DNA of 64,000 nucleotides from an uncultured Clostridia bacterium (GTDB lineage: Bacteria > Bacillota > Clostridia > Oscillospirales > Acutalibacteraceae). Position numbers and translations under genes: made by a program. The notes beneath the pieces were generated by a model, which saw only the letters and a list, made by a program, of their open reading frames with translations, was not told the DNA's origin and did not search any database. Location: positions 1 to 64,000 of the forward strand of contig CALAUI010000020.1 in NCBI GenBank assembly GCA_937892115.1, read 5' to 3'. This document shows, in pieces, positions 42,323 to 51,110 of this stretch (position 1 is the stretch's first letter; every line of letters begins with the position of its first letter).

Positions 42323-42682
42323 TCAGAATTTGAGGCCGCCTTCACGGGCGCCTTCGGCCAGTTCCTGTACACGGCCGTGATATACGTAACCGCCGCGATC
42401 GAATACACATTCAGTGATACCCTTTTCAGCAGCGCGCTTTGCGATAATTTCGCCCACCTTGTGAGCTGCGGACTTGTTTCCGCCGTATTCCTCAAAATCC
42501 TTCTCTACTGTTGAAGCGGCAGCGAGTGTAACACCGTTGACGTCATCAATCAGCTGAGCGTAGATGTGCTGGAGGGAACGGAAAACATTAAGACGAGGAC
42601 ATGCAGCAGTACCGGAGATCTTACCGCGGACTCTCTTATGGCGATGCTGTCTTGCCTTCTTGCTGTCCGGTCTATTAACCAT
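42323..42682 (-). CDS. rplR: large subunit ribosomal protein L18
   Basis: 119 residues with the RHKRVRGKISGTAACPRLNV start region and the AEGAREGGLKF end; binds 5S rRNA with L5. It starts 27 nt after rplF. Confidence 0.98.
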   Translation of the reverse strand: MVNRPDSKKARQHRHKRVRGKISGTAACPRLNVFRSLQHIYAQLIDDVNGVTLAAASTVEKDFEEYGGNKSAAHKVGEIIAKRAAEKGITECVFDRGGYVYHGRVQELAEGAREGGLKF

Positions 42683-42709
42683 TTTATTTCACTCCTTATT
42701 CTACTGTTA

Positions 42710-43255
42710 TTATTTACCGCCCTTGCCGGCTTTGCCTTCCTTACGACGAATATGCTCTTCAGCATATTTGATACCCTTGCCCTTGTAGGGTTCGGGAGGA
42801 CGCTTCTCACGGACGTTGGCTGCAAACTGACCGACCTTCTGCTTGTCGGCACCAGAGATTATGATCTTTGTATTGTTCTGTACTTCTACGTTTACGCCTT
42901 CGGGTGCTGTCATAACAACATCGTGGGAGTAACCGATTTTCATGGTAAGAACATTGCCCTTTGCCTCTGCACGATAACCGATACCGTTAATCTCGAGTTC
43001 CTTTTTGAAGGTCTCGTTAACGCCGGTAATCATGTTGGCGATAAGAGTTCTTGAAAGACCGTGAAGTGATCTGTTTTCTTTGTCATCGTTGGGGCGGGTA
43101 ACCTTGATGGTGTTGCCGTCCTTCTCAACGGTGATGTTGGGATGAATGTTGCAGGAAAGGGTGCCTTTGGGGCCCTTTGCGGTAACAAGGTTGCCTTCAA
43201 CTGTAACATCAACACCGGCGGGAATAACTATGGGCATTCTGCCTATACGTGACAT
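42710..43255 (-). CDS. rplF: large subunit ribosomal protein L6
   Basis: 181 residues, MSRIGRMPIVIPAGVDVTV, with the C-terminal signature PEPYKGKGIKYAEEHIRRKEGKAGKGGK-type ending of L6. Two similar alpha/beta domains are visible. It sits near the factor-binding site of the 50S subunit. Confidence 0.98.
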   Translation of the reverse strand: MSRIGRMPIVIPAGVDVTVEGNLVTAKGPKGTLSCNIHPNITVEKDGNTIKVTRPNDDKENRSLHGLSRTLIANMITGVNETFKKELEINGIGYRAEAKGNVLTMKIGYSHDVVMTAPEGVNVEVQNNTKIIISGADKQKVGQFAANVREKRPPEPYKGKGIKYAEEHIRRKEGKAGKGGK

Positions 43256-43270
43256 ACTGATGGAACCTCC

Positions 43271-43669
43271 TTACCAAATAAATGCAAGAACTTCGCCGCC
43301 TACGTTGGCTTTGCGAGCGTCCTTATCGGTCATAACACCTTTGGATGTTGAGAGAATGGCAATGCCGATACCCTTCATAACCTTGGGCATATTCTCAACG
43401 TCTGTGTAAATTCTCAGGCCGGGCTTTGAAACTCTGCGAAGACCGGTGATTACCTGAGACTTGTTGGGACCGTACTTAAGAGCGATTTCGATAACGCCCT
43501 GCTTACCGTCGTCCTCAACCTTGAAACTCTTTATATAACCCTCATCAACAAGAATCTGAGCAATCGCCTTCTTCATGTTGGATGCGGGAACTTTCACTGT
43601 GTCATGCTTTGCCGCATTCGCATTACGGATACGTGTAAGCATATCAGCGATGGAATCAGTAATTTGCAT
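43271..43669 (-). CDS. rpsH: small subunit ribosomal protein S8
   Basis: 132 residues, MQITDSIADMLTRIRNANA, ending with GIAILSTSKGVMTDKDARK...GGEVLAFIW. In E. coli S8 represses the spc operon by binding upstream of rplE mRNA; whether that applies here is not visible. Confidence 0.98.
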   Translation of the reverse strand: MQITDSIADMLTRIRNANAAKHDTVKVPASNMKKAIAQILVDEGYIKSFKVEDDGKQGVIEIALKYGPNKSQVITGLRRVSKPGLRIYTDVENMPKVMKGIGIAILSTSKGVMTDKDARKANVGGEVLAFIW

Positions 43670-43697
43670 ACTGTTTACCTCCTTTGCAATTGCTCAA

Positions 43698-43883
43698 TTA
43701 CCAACTTGCTTTCTTAACGCCGGGGATCTGACCTGCATGTGCCAACTCTCTGAAGCAAACACGGCATACGCCATACTTGCGAAGATAGGAATGAGGTCTG
43801 CCGCAGATCTTACATCTGCTATATTCTCTTGTTGAATACTTTGCAGGACGAGCCTGTCTGACTTTCTGTGATGTCTTAGCCAC
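43698..43883 (-). CDS. rpsN: small subunit ribosomal protein S14, zinc-binding type
   Basis: 61 residues with CKICGRPH and CRVCFRELAH giving the four zinc cysteines, so it is the short C+ type (RpsN/RpsZ) common in Firmicutes. It is placed between rplE and rpsH as usual. Confidence 0.98.
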   Translation of the reverse strand: MAKTSQKVRQARPAKYSTREYSRCKICGRPHSYLRKYGVCRVCFRELAHAGQIPGVKKASW

Positions 43884-43895
43884 GGTTTTCCCTCC

Positions 43896-44438
43896 TTACT
43901 TAGCATAGGGAGCGCCCATAAGTGTGAGCAGCTCGCGAGCTTCTTCGTCTGTGTTTGCGGTTGTTACAAAGCAGATGTCCATACCTCTGACCTTGTCAAT
44001 CTTATCGTAATCGATTTCAGGGAATATAAGCTGTTCCTTGATACCGAGTGAGTAGTTACCTCTGCCGTCAAAGGAATTGGGATTGATTCCTCTGAAGTCA
44101 CGAACTCTGGGAAGTGCCAGATTGAAGAGTCTGTCAAGGAACTCATACATTCTGTCGCCTCTGAGGGTAACCTTAGCACCGATTACCATGCCTTCACGAA
44201 GCTTGAAGTTAGCAACTGACTTCTTTGCCTTACAGAATACGGGCTTCTGACCGGTAATCTGCATAAGATCGGAAGCGATGGCATCGAGAACCTTGGAATT
44301 TTCCTTGGCTTCGCCTGCACCTACGTTGATAACGATCTTGTCAAGCTTGGGAATCTGCATGACGCTCTTGTACTCGAACTTCTTCATAAGAGCAGGTGCA
44401 ACTTCATTGACATACATTTCTTTTAATCTTGCTGCCAT
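43896..44438 (-). CDS. rplE: large subunit ribosomal protein L5
   Basis: 180 residues; contacts 5S rRNA and P-site tRNA. Recognised by LDKIVINVGAGEA, the ITGQKPVFCKAKKSVANFKLREG block and the RGMDICFVTTANTDEEARELL end. Confidence 0.98.
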   Translation of the reverse strand: MAARLKEMYVNEVAPALMKKFEYKSVMQIPKLDKIVINVGAGEAKENSKVLDAIASDLMQITGQKPVFCKAKKSVANFKLREGMVIGAKVTLRGDRMYEFLDRLFNLALPRVRDFRGINPNSFDGRGNYSLGIKEQLIFPEIDYDKIDKVRGMDICFVTTANTDEEARELLTLMGAPYAK

Positions 44439-44456
44439 TTGTTGTTTCCTCCTCTA

Positions 44457-44780
44457 TTAAAACTCTGCAAGGCAGTCGCTCTTCTTACAAGTGCGGACCT
44501 TCTTGCCGTCTACGATTTTGCTGCCGGTTCTGGTGGGTCTGCCGCACTTGGGGCAAATCAGCTGAACCTTATCGGCATAGAGTGCGCTTTCTGCTTCGAT
44601 AATTCCGCCGGGCTCACCCATCTTGCGGGGCTTAACATGCTTCTTAACGATGTTAACGCCTTCAACGATGACCTTACCTTCGGAGGGGCTTACCTGCATA
44701 ACCTTGCCTCTCTTGCCTCTGTATTTACCATTGATTACGACGACCTCGTCGCCTGTCTTAACATGAACCTTATTCATCAT
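44457..44780 (-). CDS. rplX: large subunit ribosomal protein L24
   Basis: 107 residues. The KOW motif VVINGKYRGKRGKVMQV is at about 14-30. The C-terminus has CPKCGRPTRTG and later CKKSDC, a zinc-ribbon-like pair often seen in Clostridial L24, here with two residues between the last pair's cysteines replaced by a wider spacing. Confidence 0.97.
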   Translation of the reverse strand: MMNKVHVKTGDEVVVINGKYRGKRGKVMQVSPSEGKVIVEGVNIVKKHVKPRKMGEPGGIIEAESALYADKVQLICPKCGRPTRTGSKIVDGKKVRTCKKSDCLAEF

Positions 44781-44791
44781 CGCACCTCCGA

Positions 44792-45160
44792 TTAAAGTAC
44801 TTCGGGAGCGAGTGAAAGAATCTTTGTATAATCCTTCTCACGAAGCTCTCTTGCTATCGGCCCAAAGATACGAGTGCCCTTGGGGTTCTTGTCATCCTTA
44901 ATAATGACGGCTGCATTCTCATCAAAGCGAATGTAAGTACCGTCTTCACGACGAAGTCCGCTTGCTGTACGAACTACAACAGCCTTTACTACTTCGCCCT
45001 TTTTAACTACGCCGCCGGGTGCTGCTTTTTTAACTGAAGCAACAACAACGTCGCCGATATTAGCGTACCTTCTGCCGGAACCGCCGAGAACGCGAATGCA
45101 CATAATTTCCTTCGCGCCGGTGTTGTCGGCTACTTTGAGGTAACTCTGTTGCTGTATCAC
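44792..45160 (-). CDS. rplN: large subunit ribosomal protein L14
   Basis: 122 residues, MIQQQSYLKVADNTGAKEIMCIRVLGGS, ending EKDYTKILSLAPEVL; the standard length. It forms part of the bridge to the 30S subunit. Confidence 0.98.
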   Translation of the reverse strand: MIQQQSYLKVADNTGAKEIMCIRVLGGSGRRYANIGDVVVASVKKAAPGGVVKKGEVVKAVVVRTASGLRREDGTYIRFDENAAVIIKDDKNPKGTRIFGPIARELREKDYTKILSLAPEVL

Positions 45161-45190
45161 GGTGTTTTCCTCCTTACATAACGGACAAAA

Positions 45191-45445
45191 TTATTTTGCC
45201 TTTTCAATGATTTCGACTACACGCCATCTCTTATCCTTGGAAAGAGGACGGGTCTCCATAACGAGAACTTTGTCGCCGATGCCGCATTCGTTATTTTCGT
45301 CATGGGCTTTAAGTTTATATGTGTTGTTAACGATTTTCTTGTAGAGAGGATGTCTGACTCTGTCCTTAACGGAAACTACTACAGTCTTATCCATCTTGTC
45401 GCTGGTAACTATACCAACGCGGGTTTTTCTGAGGTTTCTTTCCAT
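45191..45445 (-). CDS. rpsQ: small subunit ribosomal protein S17
   Basis: 84 residues with RKTRVGIVTSDKMDKTVVV and the GDKVLVMETRPLSKDKRWR block; an OB-fold protein that binds 16S rRNA early in assembly. Confidence 0.98.
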   Translation of the reverse strand: MERNLRKTRVGIVTSDKMDKTVVVSVKDRVRHPLYKKIVNNTYKLKAHDENNECGIGDKVLVMETRPLSKDKRWRVVEIIEKAK

Positions 45446-45465
45446 AGTCTGTTAACCTCCCTTTC

Positions 45466-45669
45466 TCAAGCGTTTGTGCCGTGGAGTTCGTTATCTCTCT
45501 GTATGGTTAAAATACGAGCGATGTCCTTTTTAACGGCACTGATACGCATGGGGTTATCAATCTGGTTAACAGTCTGCTGAAAGCGAAGCTTAAACAGTTC
45601 GTCTTTCAGCTCTGCAAGCTTAGCATCCAGCTCGGCTGCGGAAAGTTTTCTGATTTCACTGGCTTTCAT
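45466..45669 (-). CDS. rpmC: large subunit ribosomal protein L29
   Basis: 67 residues, two-helix protein MKASEIRKLSAAELDAKLAEL with KDELFKLRFQ. It lies at the exit tunnel. Its start overlaps the rplP stop by one base. Confidence 0.98.
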   Translation of the reverse strand: MKASEIRKLSAAELDAKLAELKDELFKLRFQQTVNQIDNPMRISAVKKDIARILTIQRDNELHGTNA

Positions 45670-46094
45670 TACTGCTCACCACCTAACTCATCTTTACTGA
45701 CAAACTTTGTCTTGATAGGAAGCTTGTGTGATGCAAGACGCATAGCTTCTGCTGCAAGCTCCTTATCGACGCCCTTGATCTCAAAGAGAACTCTGCCGGG
45801 CTTAACTACTGCTACCCAATATTCGGGAGAACCTTTACCTGAACCCATTCGGGTTTCAGCGGGCTTCTCTGTGATGGGCTTATCGGGGAATATATCAATC
45901 CAAACCTGGCCGCCACGCTTGATGTATCTGGTCATAGCTACACGGGCTGCTTCGATCTGGTTTGAGGTAATCCATGCGGGTTCAAGGGCTACGAGACCGT
46001 AATCGCCGTAAGCGATCTTATTGCCTCTGGTAGCTTTACCCTTGAGTCTGCCTCTCTGTACTCTGCGGTACTTAACACGCTTCGGTAAAAGCAT
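45669..46094 (-). CDS. rplP: large subunit ribosomal protein L16
   Basis: 141 residues, MLLPKRVKYRRVQRGRLKG, with GSGKGSPEYWVAVVKPGRVLFE. It helps place A-site tRNA. One-base overlaps at both ends link it to rpsC and rpmC. Confidence 0.98.
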   Translation of the reverse strand: MLLPKRVKYRRVQRGRLKGKATRGNKIAYGDYGLVALEPAWITSNQIEAARVAMTRYIKRGGQVWIDIFPDKPITEKPAETRMGSGKGSPEYWVAVVKPGRVLFEIKGVDKELAAEAMRLASHKLPIKTKFVSKDELGGEQ

Positions 46095-46789
46095 TACTGG
46101 TTACCTCCTTCTTTACGTCTTCTGGGGCGGGCGTTATCTCTTCTGCCGGGTCTTGCCTCGCGAAGAACTTCGCCTCTGTAAAGCCATACCTTAACACCGA
46201 TACGACCGTAGGTTGTCTTTGCCTCTGTGAAACCGTAGTCGATGTCTGCACGGATGGTCTGAAGGGGAATTGTACCCTCATGATATGTTTCGGAGCCGGC
46301 GATTTCACGACCGCCGAGACGACCTGAACACTGAATCTTGATTCCTCTTGCGCCGAGCTTCATTGTGCGGCCGATTGCCTGCTTGATTGCACGACGGTGA
46401 GAAATTCTTCTTTCGATCTGGGAAGCGATGCTCTCTGCAACAAGCTGTGCATTGAGGTCGGGCTGCTTGATTTCAACGATGTTAAGGGAAACTTCCTTAC
46501 CACCGAGCATCTTTGAGCAAAGTGCCTTCAGCTTCTCGATTTCTGCGCCCTGTCTGCCGATAACCATACCGGGCTTTGCGCAGTGAATGTGAACATATAC
46601 TCTCTTGGCATCACGTTCGATTTCTACCTTGGGAACACCTGCGGGAGCAAGCTTCTCAAGGAGGTACTCACGAAGTTTATAGTCCTCTACGAGAGTATCG
46701 CCAAACTTTGTGGGATCTGCGTACCAACGTGATTCCCAGGGCTTAATAACACCGATTCTGAGACCGGTAGGATTAATTTTCTGTCCCAT
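46094..46789 (-). CDS. rpsC: small subunit ribosomal protein S3
   Basis: 231 residues. It has MGQKINPTGLRIGVIKPWESRW-type start, a KH domain (about 40-110, with GMVIGRQGAEIEKLK), and the RTMKLGARGIKIQCSGRLGG region. The basic tail (RPGRRDNARPRRRKEGG) is somewhat longer than in E. coli. Confidence 0.98.
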   Translation of the reverse strand: MGQKINPTGLRIGVIKPWESRWYADPTKFGDTLVEDYKLREYLLEKLAPAGVPKVEIERDAKRVYVHIHCAKPGMVIGRQGAEIEKLKALCSKMLGGKEVSLNIVEIKQPDLNAQLVAESIASQIERRISHRRAIKQAIGRTMKLGARGIKIQCSGRLGGREIAGSETYHEGTIPLQTIRADIDYGFTEAKTTYGRIGVKVWLYRGEVLREARPGRRDNARPRRRKEGGNQ

Positions 46790-46809
46790 TGTTTAACCTC
46801 CTCTTCGTA

Positions 46810-47172
46810 TTATTCCATTTCCTTGAGTACAAGGGTGATGTGTGATGTTTTCTTATTGATTCTGAATGCTCTGCCCTGAGCTCTGGGTCTGATTCTCTTG
46901 AGAGTGGGACCCTGGCTTACGGAACATTCTGCAACATAAAGACGTTCAACGTCCATGTTATTGTTGTTTTCAGCGTTTGCGATTGCTGACTTTAAAAGCT
47001 TCTCCAAAGGTTCACACGCGGCTTTGGGTGTGTACTTGAGAGTTGCCATTGCTTTCTCAACAGGCTGATTTCTGATTAAATCAAGAACTATCTGAACCTT
47101 ACGAGGAGCAATACGGATGTAAGTGGCCTTGGCTGTTGCGGTAGGCACGCTCATCATTTCCTTATCTGACAT
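46810..47172 (-). CDS. rplV: large subunit ribosomal protein L22
   Basis: 120 residues. Diagnostic parts are YIRIAPRKVQIVLDLIRN and the tunnel-lining hairpin with GPTLKRIRPRAQGRAFRI. Mutations in that hairpin give macrolide resistance in other species; none can be inferred here. Confidence 0.98.
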   Translation of the reverse strand: MSDKEMMSVPTATAKATYIRIAPRKVQIVLDLIRNQPVEKAMATLKYTPKAACEPLEKLLKSAIANAENNNNMDVERLYVAECSVSQGPTLKRIRPRAQGRAFRINKKTSHITLVLKEME

Positions 47173-47195
47173 TGTTATACACTCCTTTCACCGAA

Positions 47196-47477
47196 TTATT
47201 TACCGTTATTGGATGTCTTTGAACCTGCATGACCTCTGAAGGTTCTTGTAGGTGCAAACTCACCGAGCTTATGGCCAACCATATCCTCTGTTACATATAC
47301 GGGAACATGCTTGCGTCCGTCGTGAACTGCAAATGTGTGGCCGACAAAGTCGGGGAAGATTGTTGAGGAACGGCTCCAGGTCTTGAGAACCTGCTTTTCA
47401 CCGGCCTTATTCATTTCCTGAACTCTTTCGAGCAGTTTAGGCTGCACAAAAGGTCCTTTTTTAACGCTTCTGCCCAT
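47196..47477 (-). CDS. rpsS: small subunit ribosomal protein S19
   Basis: 93 residues, MGRSVKKGPFVQPKLLERV, with TWSRSSTIFPDFVGHTFAVH and the EFAPTRTFRGHAG end. It sits in the 30S head next to S13. Confidence 0.98.
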   Translation of the reverse strand: MGRSVKKGPFVQPKLLERVQEMNKAGEKQVLKTWSRSSTIFPDFVGHTFAVHDGRKHVPVYVTEDMVGHKLGEFAPTRTFRGHAGSKTSNNGK

Positions 47478-47496
47478 TATTATCTGCTCCTTTCAC

Positions 47497-48330
47497 TTAT
47501 TTGTCGTTACGACGCTTTACGATAAGCTTGTCGGACGGTTTCTTTGTCTTTCTGGTCTTGTAACCGAGAGCGGGCTTGCCCCAGGGGGTAACAGGACCGG
47601 GTCTGCCGATGGGGGCCTTACCTTCACCACCGCCGTGGGGGTGATCATTGGGGTTCATTACGGAACCGCGAACGGTAGGTCTCCAGCCCATGTGACGCTT
47701 ACGACCGGCCTTACCGATCTTAACGTTTTCATGGTCAATGTTGCCAACCTGGCCGATAGTAGCCATACAGTCAGCGCTTACGTTACGAAGTTCACCTGAG
47801 GGAAGACGAAGGAGAGCGTAGATGCCTTCCTTAGCCATGAGCTGAGCGCTGTTGCCTGCTGCTCTTGCAAGCTGGCCGCCTCTGCCGGGGGTGAGCTCAA
47901 CGTTGTGTACAACAGTACCAACGGGGATGTTCTTGAGTGCGAGAGCGTTACCTGCCTTGATGTCTGCATCGGGGCCTGCCATTACGGTGTCGCCAACCTT
48001 AAGACCTACGGGCTGAAGGATGTATCTCTTTTCGCCGTCCTCATACTTGAGGAGTGCGATGAATGCTGAACGGTTGGGATCGTATTCAATGCTCTCAACT
48101 GTAGCGGATACACCGATTTTGTCTCTCTTGAAATCGATTACACGATACTTTGTGCGAACGCCGCCACCTCTGTGACGAACGGTGATTCTTCCGTAGCTGT
48201 TGCGGCCGCTGTTCTTCTTGAGAGAAACAAGAAGACTTCTTTCGGGAGCAACCTTTGAAAGCTCGGAATAATCTGTTACCGACATATTACGTCTTGCGTT
48301 TGTTGTCGGCTTATAAAACTTAATAGACAT
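47497..48330 (-). CDS. rplB: large subunit ribosomal protein L2
   Basis: 277 residues. It has YKPTTNARRNMSV at the start, the OB and SH3-like domains, and the conserved C-terminal loop SVMNPNDHPHGGGEGKAPIG with the histidine near the peptidyl-transferase centre. A gap of 104 bp to rplW (48331-48434) is unusually long for this cluster and holds no gene or clear hairpin. Confidence 0.98.
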   Translation of the reverse strand: MSIKFYKPTTNARRNMSVTDYSELSKVAPERSLLVSLKKNSGRNSYGRITVRHRGGGVRTKYRVIDFKRDKIGVSATVESIEYDPNRSAFIALLKYEDGEKRYILQPVGLKVGDTVMAGPDADIKAGNALALKNIPVGTVVHNVELTPGRGGQLARAAGNSAQLMAKEGIYALLRLPSGELRNVSADCMATIGQVGNIDHENVKIGKAGRKRHMGWRPTVRGSVMNPNDHPHGGGEGKAPIGRPGPVTPWGKPALGYKTRKTKKPSDKLIVKRRNDK

Positions 48331-48434
48331 TTTACTAATCTCCTATCAGCGGCTTTGCGGAGCAATCATCTTACTCCATACCTTACCGCCCGGTTAATAT
48401 AGTTTATTGGTTTATTATTGTTTTACAGATTTAA

Positions 48435-48731
48435 TTACATCATTCCGTCGAAGAATTCGATGGTCTTGGAATCTTCTGTAAGAGTAACGATTGCCTTTTT
48501 CTTGGAAGCTGTATAACCCTCGAAACGGCCGTATCTGCGGAGCTTGCCGTCAACGTTGATTGTGTTGACCTTTGCTACCTTAACGCCGAAAAGAGTTTCA
48601 ACTGCCTGAGCGATTTCGATTTTGTTTGCATCCTTGGCAACGATGAAGGTGTACTTCTTGTCTGCGATGCCGTCCATACTGTTTTCAGTGATTACGGGAC
48701 GAAGGATGATATCCTGTGCTGCCTTGCTCAT
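48435..48731 (-). CDS. rplW: large subunit ribosomal protein L23
   Basis: 98 residues with DIILRPVITENS and KVAKVNTINVDGKLRRYG; the docking site for trigger factor and SRP at the tunnel exit. It overlaps the end of rplD by 4 nt. Confidence 0.98.
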   Translation of the reverse strand: MSKAAQDIILRPVITENSMDGIADKKYTFIVAKDANKIEIAQAVETLFGVKVAKVNTINVDGKLRRYGRFEGYTASKKKAIVTLTEDSKTIEFFDGMM

Positions 48732-49351
48732 GCATATACCTCCTCGATCTTGCTTACTGCATCCTTAACAACTACAACCGTGTCGCAGTTGAGAAGATCG
48801 TAAACGTTGAGTGTGCTTGCAAGAGTTGTCTTAACGCCTGCGATGTTGCGAGCTGAACGGTAAACGATATCGTCCTTCTCGGGCAGAACGAAGAGAACCT
48901 TCTTGCCTGTTTCAAGAGCGTTAACAACCTTAACCATTTCCTTGGTCTTGATTGCGTCAAGCTTAAGGGAGTCGAGAACGATGAGTTCTTCGTCTGCAAC
49001 CTTAGCGGAAAGAGCTGACTTGATAGCAAGTCTTCTTACCTTCTTGTTTACGTCCTTGTGATACTTGCGGGGCTTGGGACCGAGAGCGATACCGCCGTGA
49101 TACCACTGGGGAGCTCTGGTTGAACCCTGTCTTGCGCGGCCTGTACCCTTCTGTTTCCAGGGCTTCTTGCCGCCGCCGCTTACTTCTGATCTGGTAAGGG
49201 TAGACTGTGTGCCCTGACGCTGATTGGAAAGATAAGCTACTACGCAGAGATGCATAGCAGGAATGCTGGGTTCGATTCCGAAAATGCTTTCATTAAGCTC
49301 AAGGTCGGAAACCTTATTACCTGTCATGTCAAATACTGATACTGTAGGCAT
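48728..49351 (-). CDS. rplD: large subunit ribosomal protein L4
   Basis: 207 residues. The long loop that reaches the tunnel is visible in RSEVSGGGKKPWKQKGTGRARQGSTR-type sequence (about 55-80). In E. coli L4 binds the S10 leader to repress its own operon; a long structured leader is present here too, but its response to L4 is unproven. Confidence 0.98.
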   Translation of the reverse strand: MPTVSVFDMTGNKVSDLELNESIFGIEPSIPAMHLCVVAYLSNQRQGTQSTLTRSEVSGGGKKPWKQKGTGRARQGSTRAPQWYHGGIALGPKPRKYHKDVNKKVRRLAIKSALSAKVADEELIVLDSLKLDAIKTKEMVKVVNALETGKKVLFVLPEKDDIVYRSARNIAGVKTTLASTLNVYDLLNCDTVVVVKDAVSKIEEVYA

Positions 49352-49369
49352 TATTTTCTACTCCTTTCC

Positions 49370-50002
49370 TTATGCTTTCTTGGCGTCGCGGATAACAACG
49401 AGACCGCCCTTGGGGCCGGGGATGGCGCCCTTGATGGCAACGAGGTTGTTCTCTGCGTCGATCTTAGCTACTGTAAGATTCTGGATTGTAACTCTTTCAC
49501 AGCCCAGGTGACCTGCGAGCTTCTTTCCCTTGTAAACTCTTGAGGGATCGGAGCAAGCGCCCAGTGAACCGGCGTGTCTTGCAACGGGACCTGTACCGTG
49601 TGACTCTTTAAGTCTTGAGAAGTTCCATCTCTTGATGGAGCCTGCTGTGCCCTTACCTTTGCTGGTGCCGATAACGTCAACCTTATCGCCTGCTGCAAAG
49701 ATGTCTGCTGTAATCGTGTCATTGATGTTGAATGCGTTAACGTCGTCAAATCTGAACTCCTTGAGAGTCTTCTTGGGAGCAACGTCATTCTTCTTGAAAT
49801 GACCGAGCATGGGCTTGTTTACGCGCTGAACTTTAACATCGCCGAAGCCGAGCTGAACTGCTTCATAACCGTCGTTTTCGATTGTCTTCTTCATAACGAC
49901 GTTGCAGGGACCTGCTTCAACTACCGTTACGGGAATTACGTTTCCCTTTTCATCGAAGATCTGTGTCATACCGATCTTCTTGCCGATGATTGCTTTCTGC
50001 AT
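49370..50002 (-). CDS. rplC: large subunit ribosomal protein L3
   Basis: 210 residues, MQKAIIGKKIGMTQIFDEKG, with RWNFSRLKESHGTGPVARHAGSLGACSDPSRVYKGKK loop nearing the peptidyl-transferase centre. It follows rpsJ by 66 nt. Confidence 0.98.
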   Translation of the reverse strand: MQKAIIGKKIGMTQIFDEKGNVIPVTVVEAGPCNVVMKKTIENDGYEAVQLGFGDVKVQRVNKPMLGHFKKNDVAPKKTLKEFRFDDVNAFNINDTITADIFAAGDKVDVIGTSKGKGTAGSIKRWNFSRLKESHGTGPVARHAGSLGACSDPSRVYKGKKLAGHLGCERVTIQNLTVAKIDAENNLVAIKGAIPGPKGGLVVIRDAKKA

Positions 50003-50068
50003 ATTTGCATCCTCCTTTGGTTATTGGTTGGCCTTTCGGTCAACTTGACCTGCATTTGTCAAAACCGA

Positions 50069-50380
50069 TTAAAGCTTGATTTCGATTTCAACGCCTGCGG
50101 GAAGCTCAAGACCTGTCAGAGCTTCAACTGTCTTAGCTGAGGGTCTGATAATGTCGATGAGTCTTTTGTGTGTTCTCTGCTCAAACTGTTCACGGCTGTC
50201 CTTGTACTTATGAACTGCACGAAGGATTGTGACTACTTCCTTCTCTGTGGGAAGGGGAACGGGACCTGATACTTCGGCGCCTGTTCTCTTAGCGGTCTCT
50301 ACGATCTTTTCTGCTGACTTGTCAACAAGAGTGTGATCATAGCCCTTAAGTCTGATTCTGATTTTTCCCTTAACTGCCAT
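50069..50380 (-). CDS. rpsJ: small subunit ribosomal protein S10
   Basis: 103 residues, KIRIRLKGYDHTLVDKSAEKIV, with the conserved PLPTEKEVVTILRAVHKYKDSREQFE loop. S10 is also the NusE antitermination factor. First gene of the supercluster, with AAGGAGG 8 nt before the ATG. Confidence 0.98.
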   Translation of the reverse strand: MAVKGKIRIRLKGYDHTLVDKSAEKIVETAKRTGAEVSGPVPLPTEKEVVTILRAVHKYKDSREQFEQRTHKRLIDIIRPSAKTVEALTGLELPAGVEIEIKL

Positions 50381-50800
50381 TTTTTTGCCTCCTTAAATAT
50401 TGGCGGGCAACGCAAGATTTGAAAACCGACCCGGGTGTTTCAACCCTCCCGATTTTATAAACCGGAAACAAATTCCGGGTCAAAGCTCTCGCTTCTGCAT
50501 AACATGTTATCTCCTCGGCATCCTTCCCAGGGAAAGGTCGGGATACTGTACCCTGCGGCAATGTCGTCATTTTTCATCAGCATGCTCAAACCATCACGAT
50601 TCGCAAGTATCGCGCCTTTGAGCACCGTGACGAAAAACCCACGGCAATGCCGAAGCGTATCGGAAATAAGCCAACGCCCGGTTTAAAATCGGACATACTC
50701 CGCGGAAATTCCCCGTCCCGAAGACGGCCACCTCCCGCATCATCGCATATCTGCATACCTTATTAAAAGGGCATAATACGCCCTACTTACTCAGCATGCC
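50381..50800 (-). promoter_or_regulatory. long structured leader of the S10 operon
   Basis: About 415 nt lie between the expected start (near 50799) and rpsJ. The transcript can form several stems: GGGCGTATTATGCCC at its very beginning; CCGTC/GACGG with a TTCGG loop; a long hairpin at 50570-50637 in which TTTTTCGTCA, TGCTCAAA and CGCGAT find partners in order; and CCGGAA/TTCCGG nearer the gene. No T-rich terminator is evident, so any control is more likely through translation, antitermination or RNA stability. An open frame of 66 codons overlaps it but has no ribosomal or other motif. Confidence 0.7.
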
Positions 50801-50805
50801 TTGAC

Positions 50806-50834
50806 ATAATATCACAACATATATTCAATGTCAA
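50806..50834 (-). promoter_or_regulatory. main promoter of the ribosomal protein supercluster
   Basis: TTGACA (50829-50834), exact 17-bp spacer, TATTAT (50806-50811), with a T/A-rich upstream region (50835-50860) that may act as an UP element. I see no gene between here and 51018. Confidence 0.9.
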
Positions 50835-51018
50835 CACTTTTTTTCAAAAGTTTTTTAAGTTCCCGATACGCCGTTTGTCAAGGAATATCAACGATTTCAC
50901 AATATCCGGTCCGCCGCCGCGGAAGGGGAAATTTAATGAAATAAATATAATATAAATAAATACACTATATATTGTGCATTAAAAAATAATTCGTCTATAT
51001 ATTGACAAAAAATATTTC

Positions 51019-51047
51019 TTGCAGATTTCGAAATTATATGATAGAAT
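51019..51047 (+). promoter_or_regulatory. putative promoter of the 105-residue hypothetical gene
   Basis: TTGCAG (51019-51024), 17 bp, TAGAAT (51042-51047), about 64 bp before the ATG at 51111. Confidence 0.5.
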
Positions 51048-51110
51048 ATTCATACATTTGGGGGCAAATGTCTGTATTTTTACAGAAAAAATTTGATCGG
51101 AGGAAGTGCT

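Noticed and set aside
48331..48434. A missing gene between rplB and rplW
   Set aside because: The 104-bp gap is longer than usual but contains no start codon with a ribosome binding site and no conserved frame.
50370..50570. 66-codon minus-strand frame upstream of rpsJ
   Set aside because: It overlaps the rpsJ ribosome binding site and start, lies in the structured leader and has no domain or good ribosome binding site.
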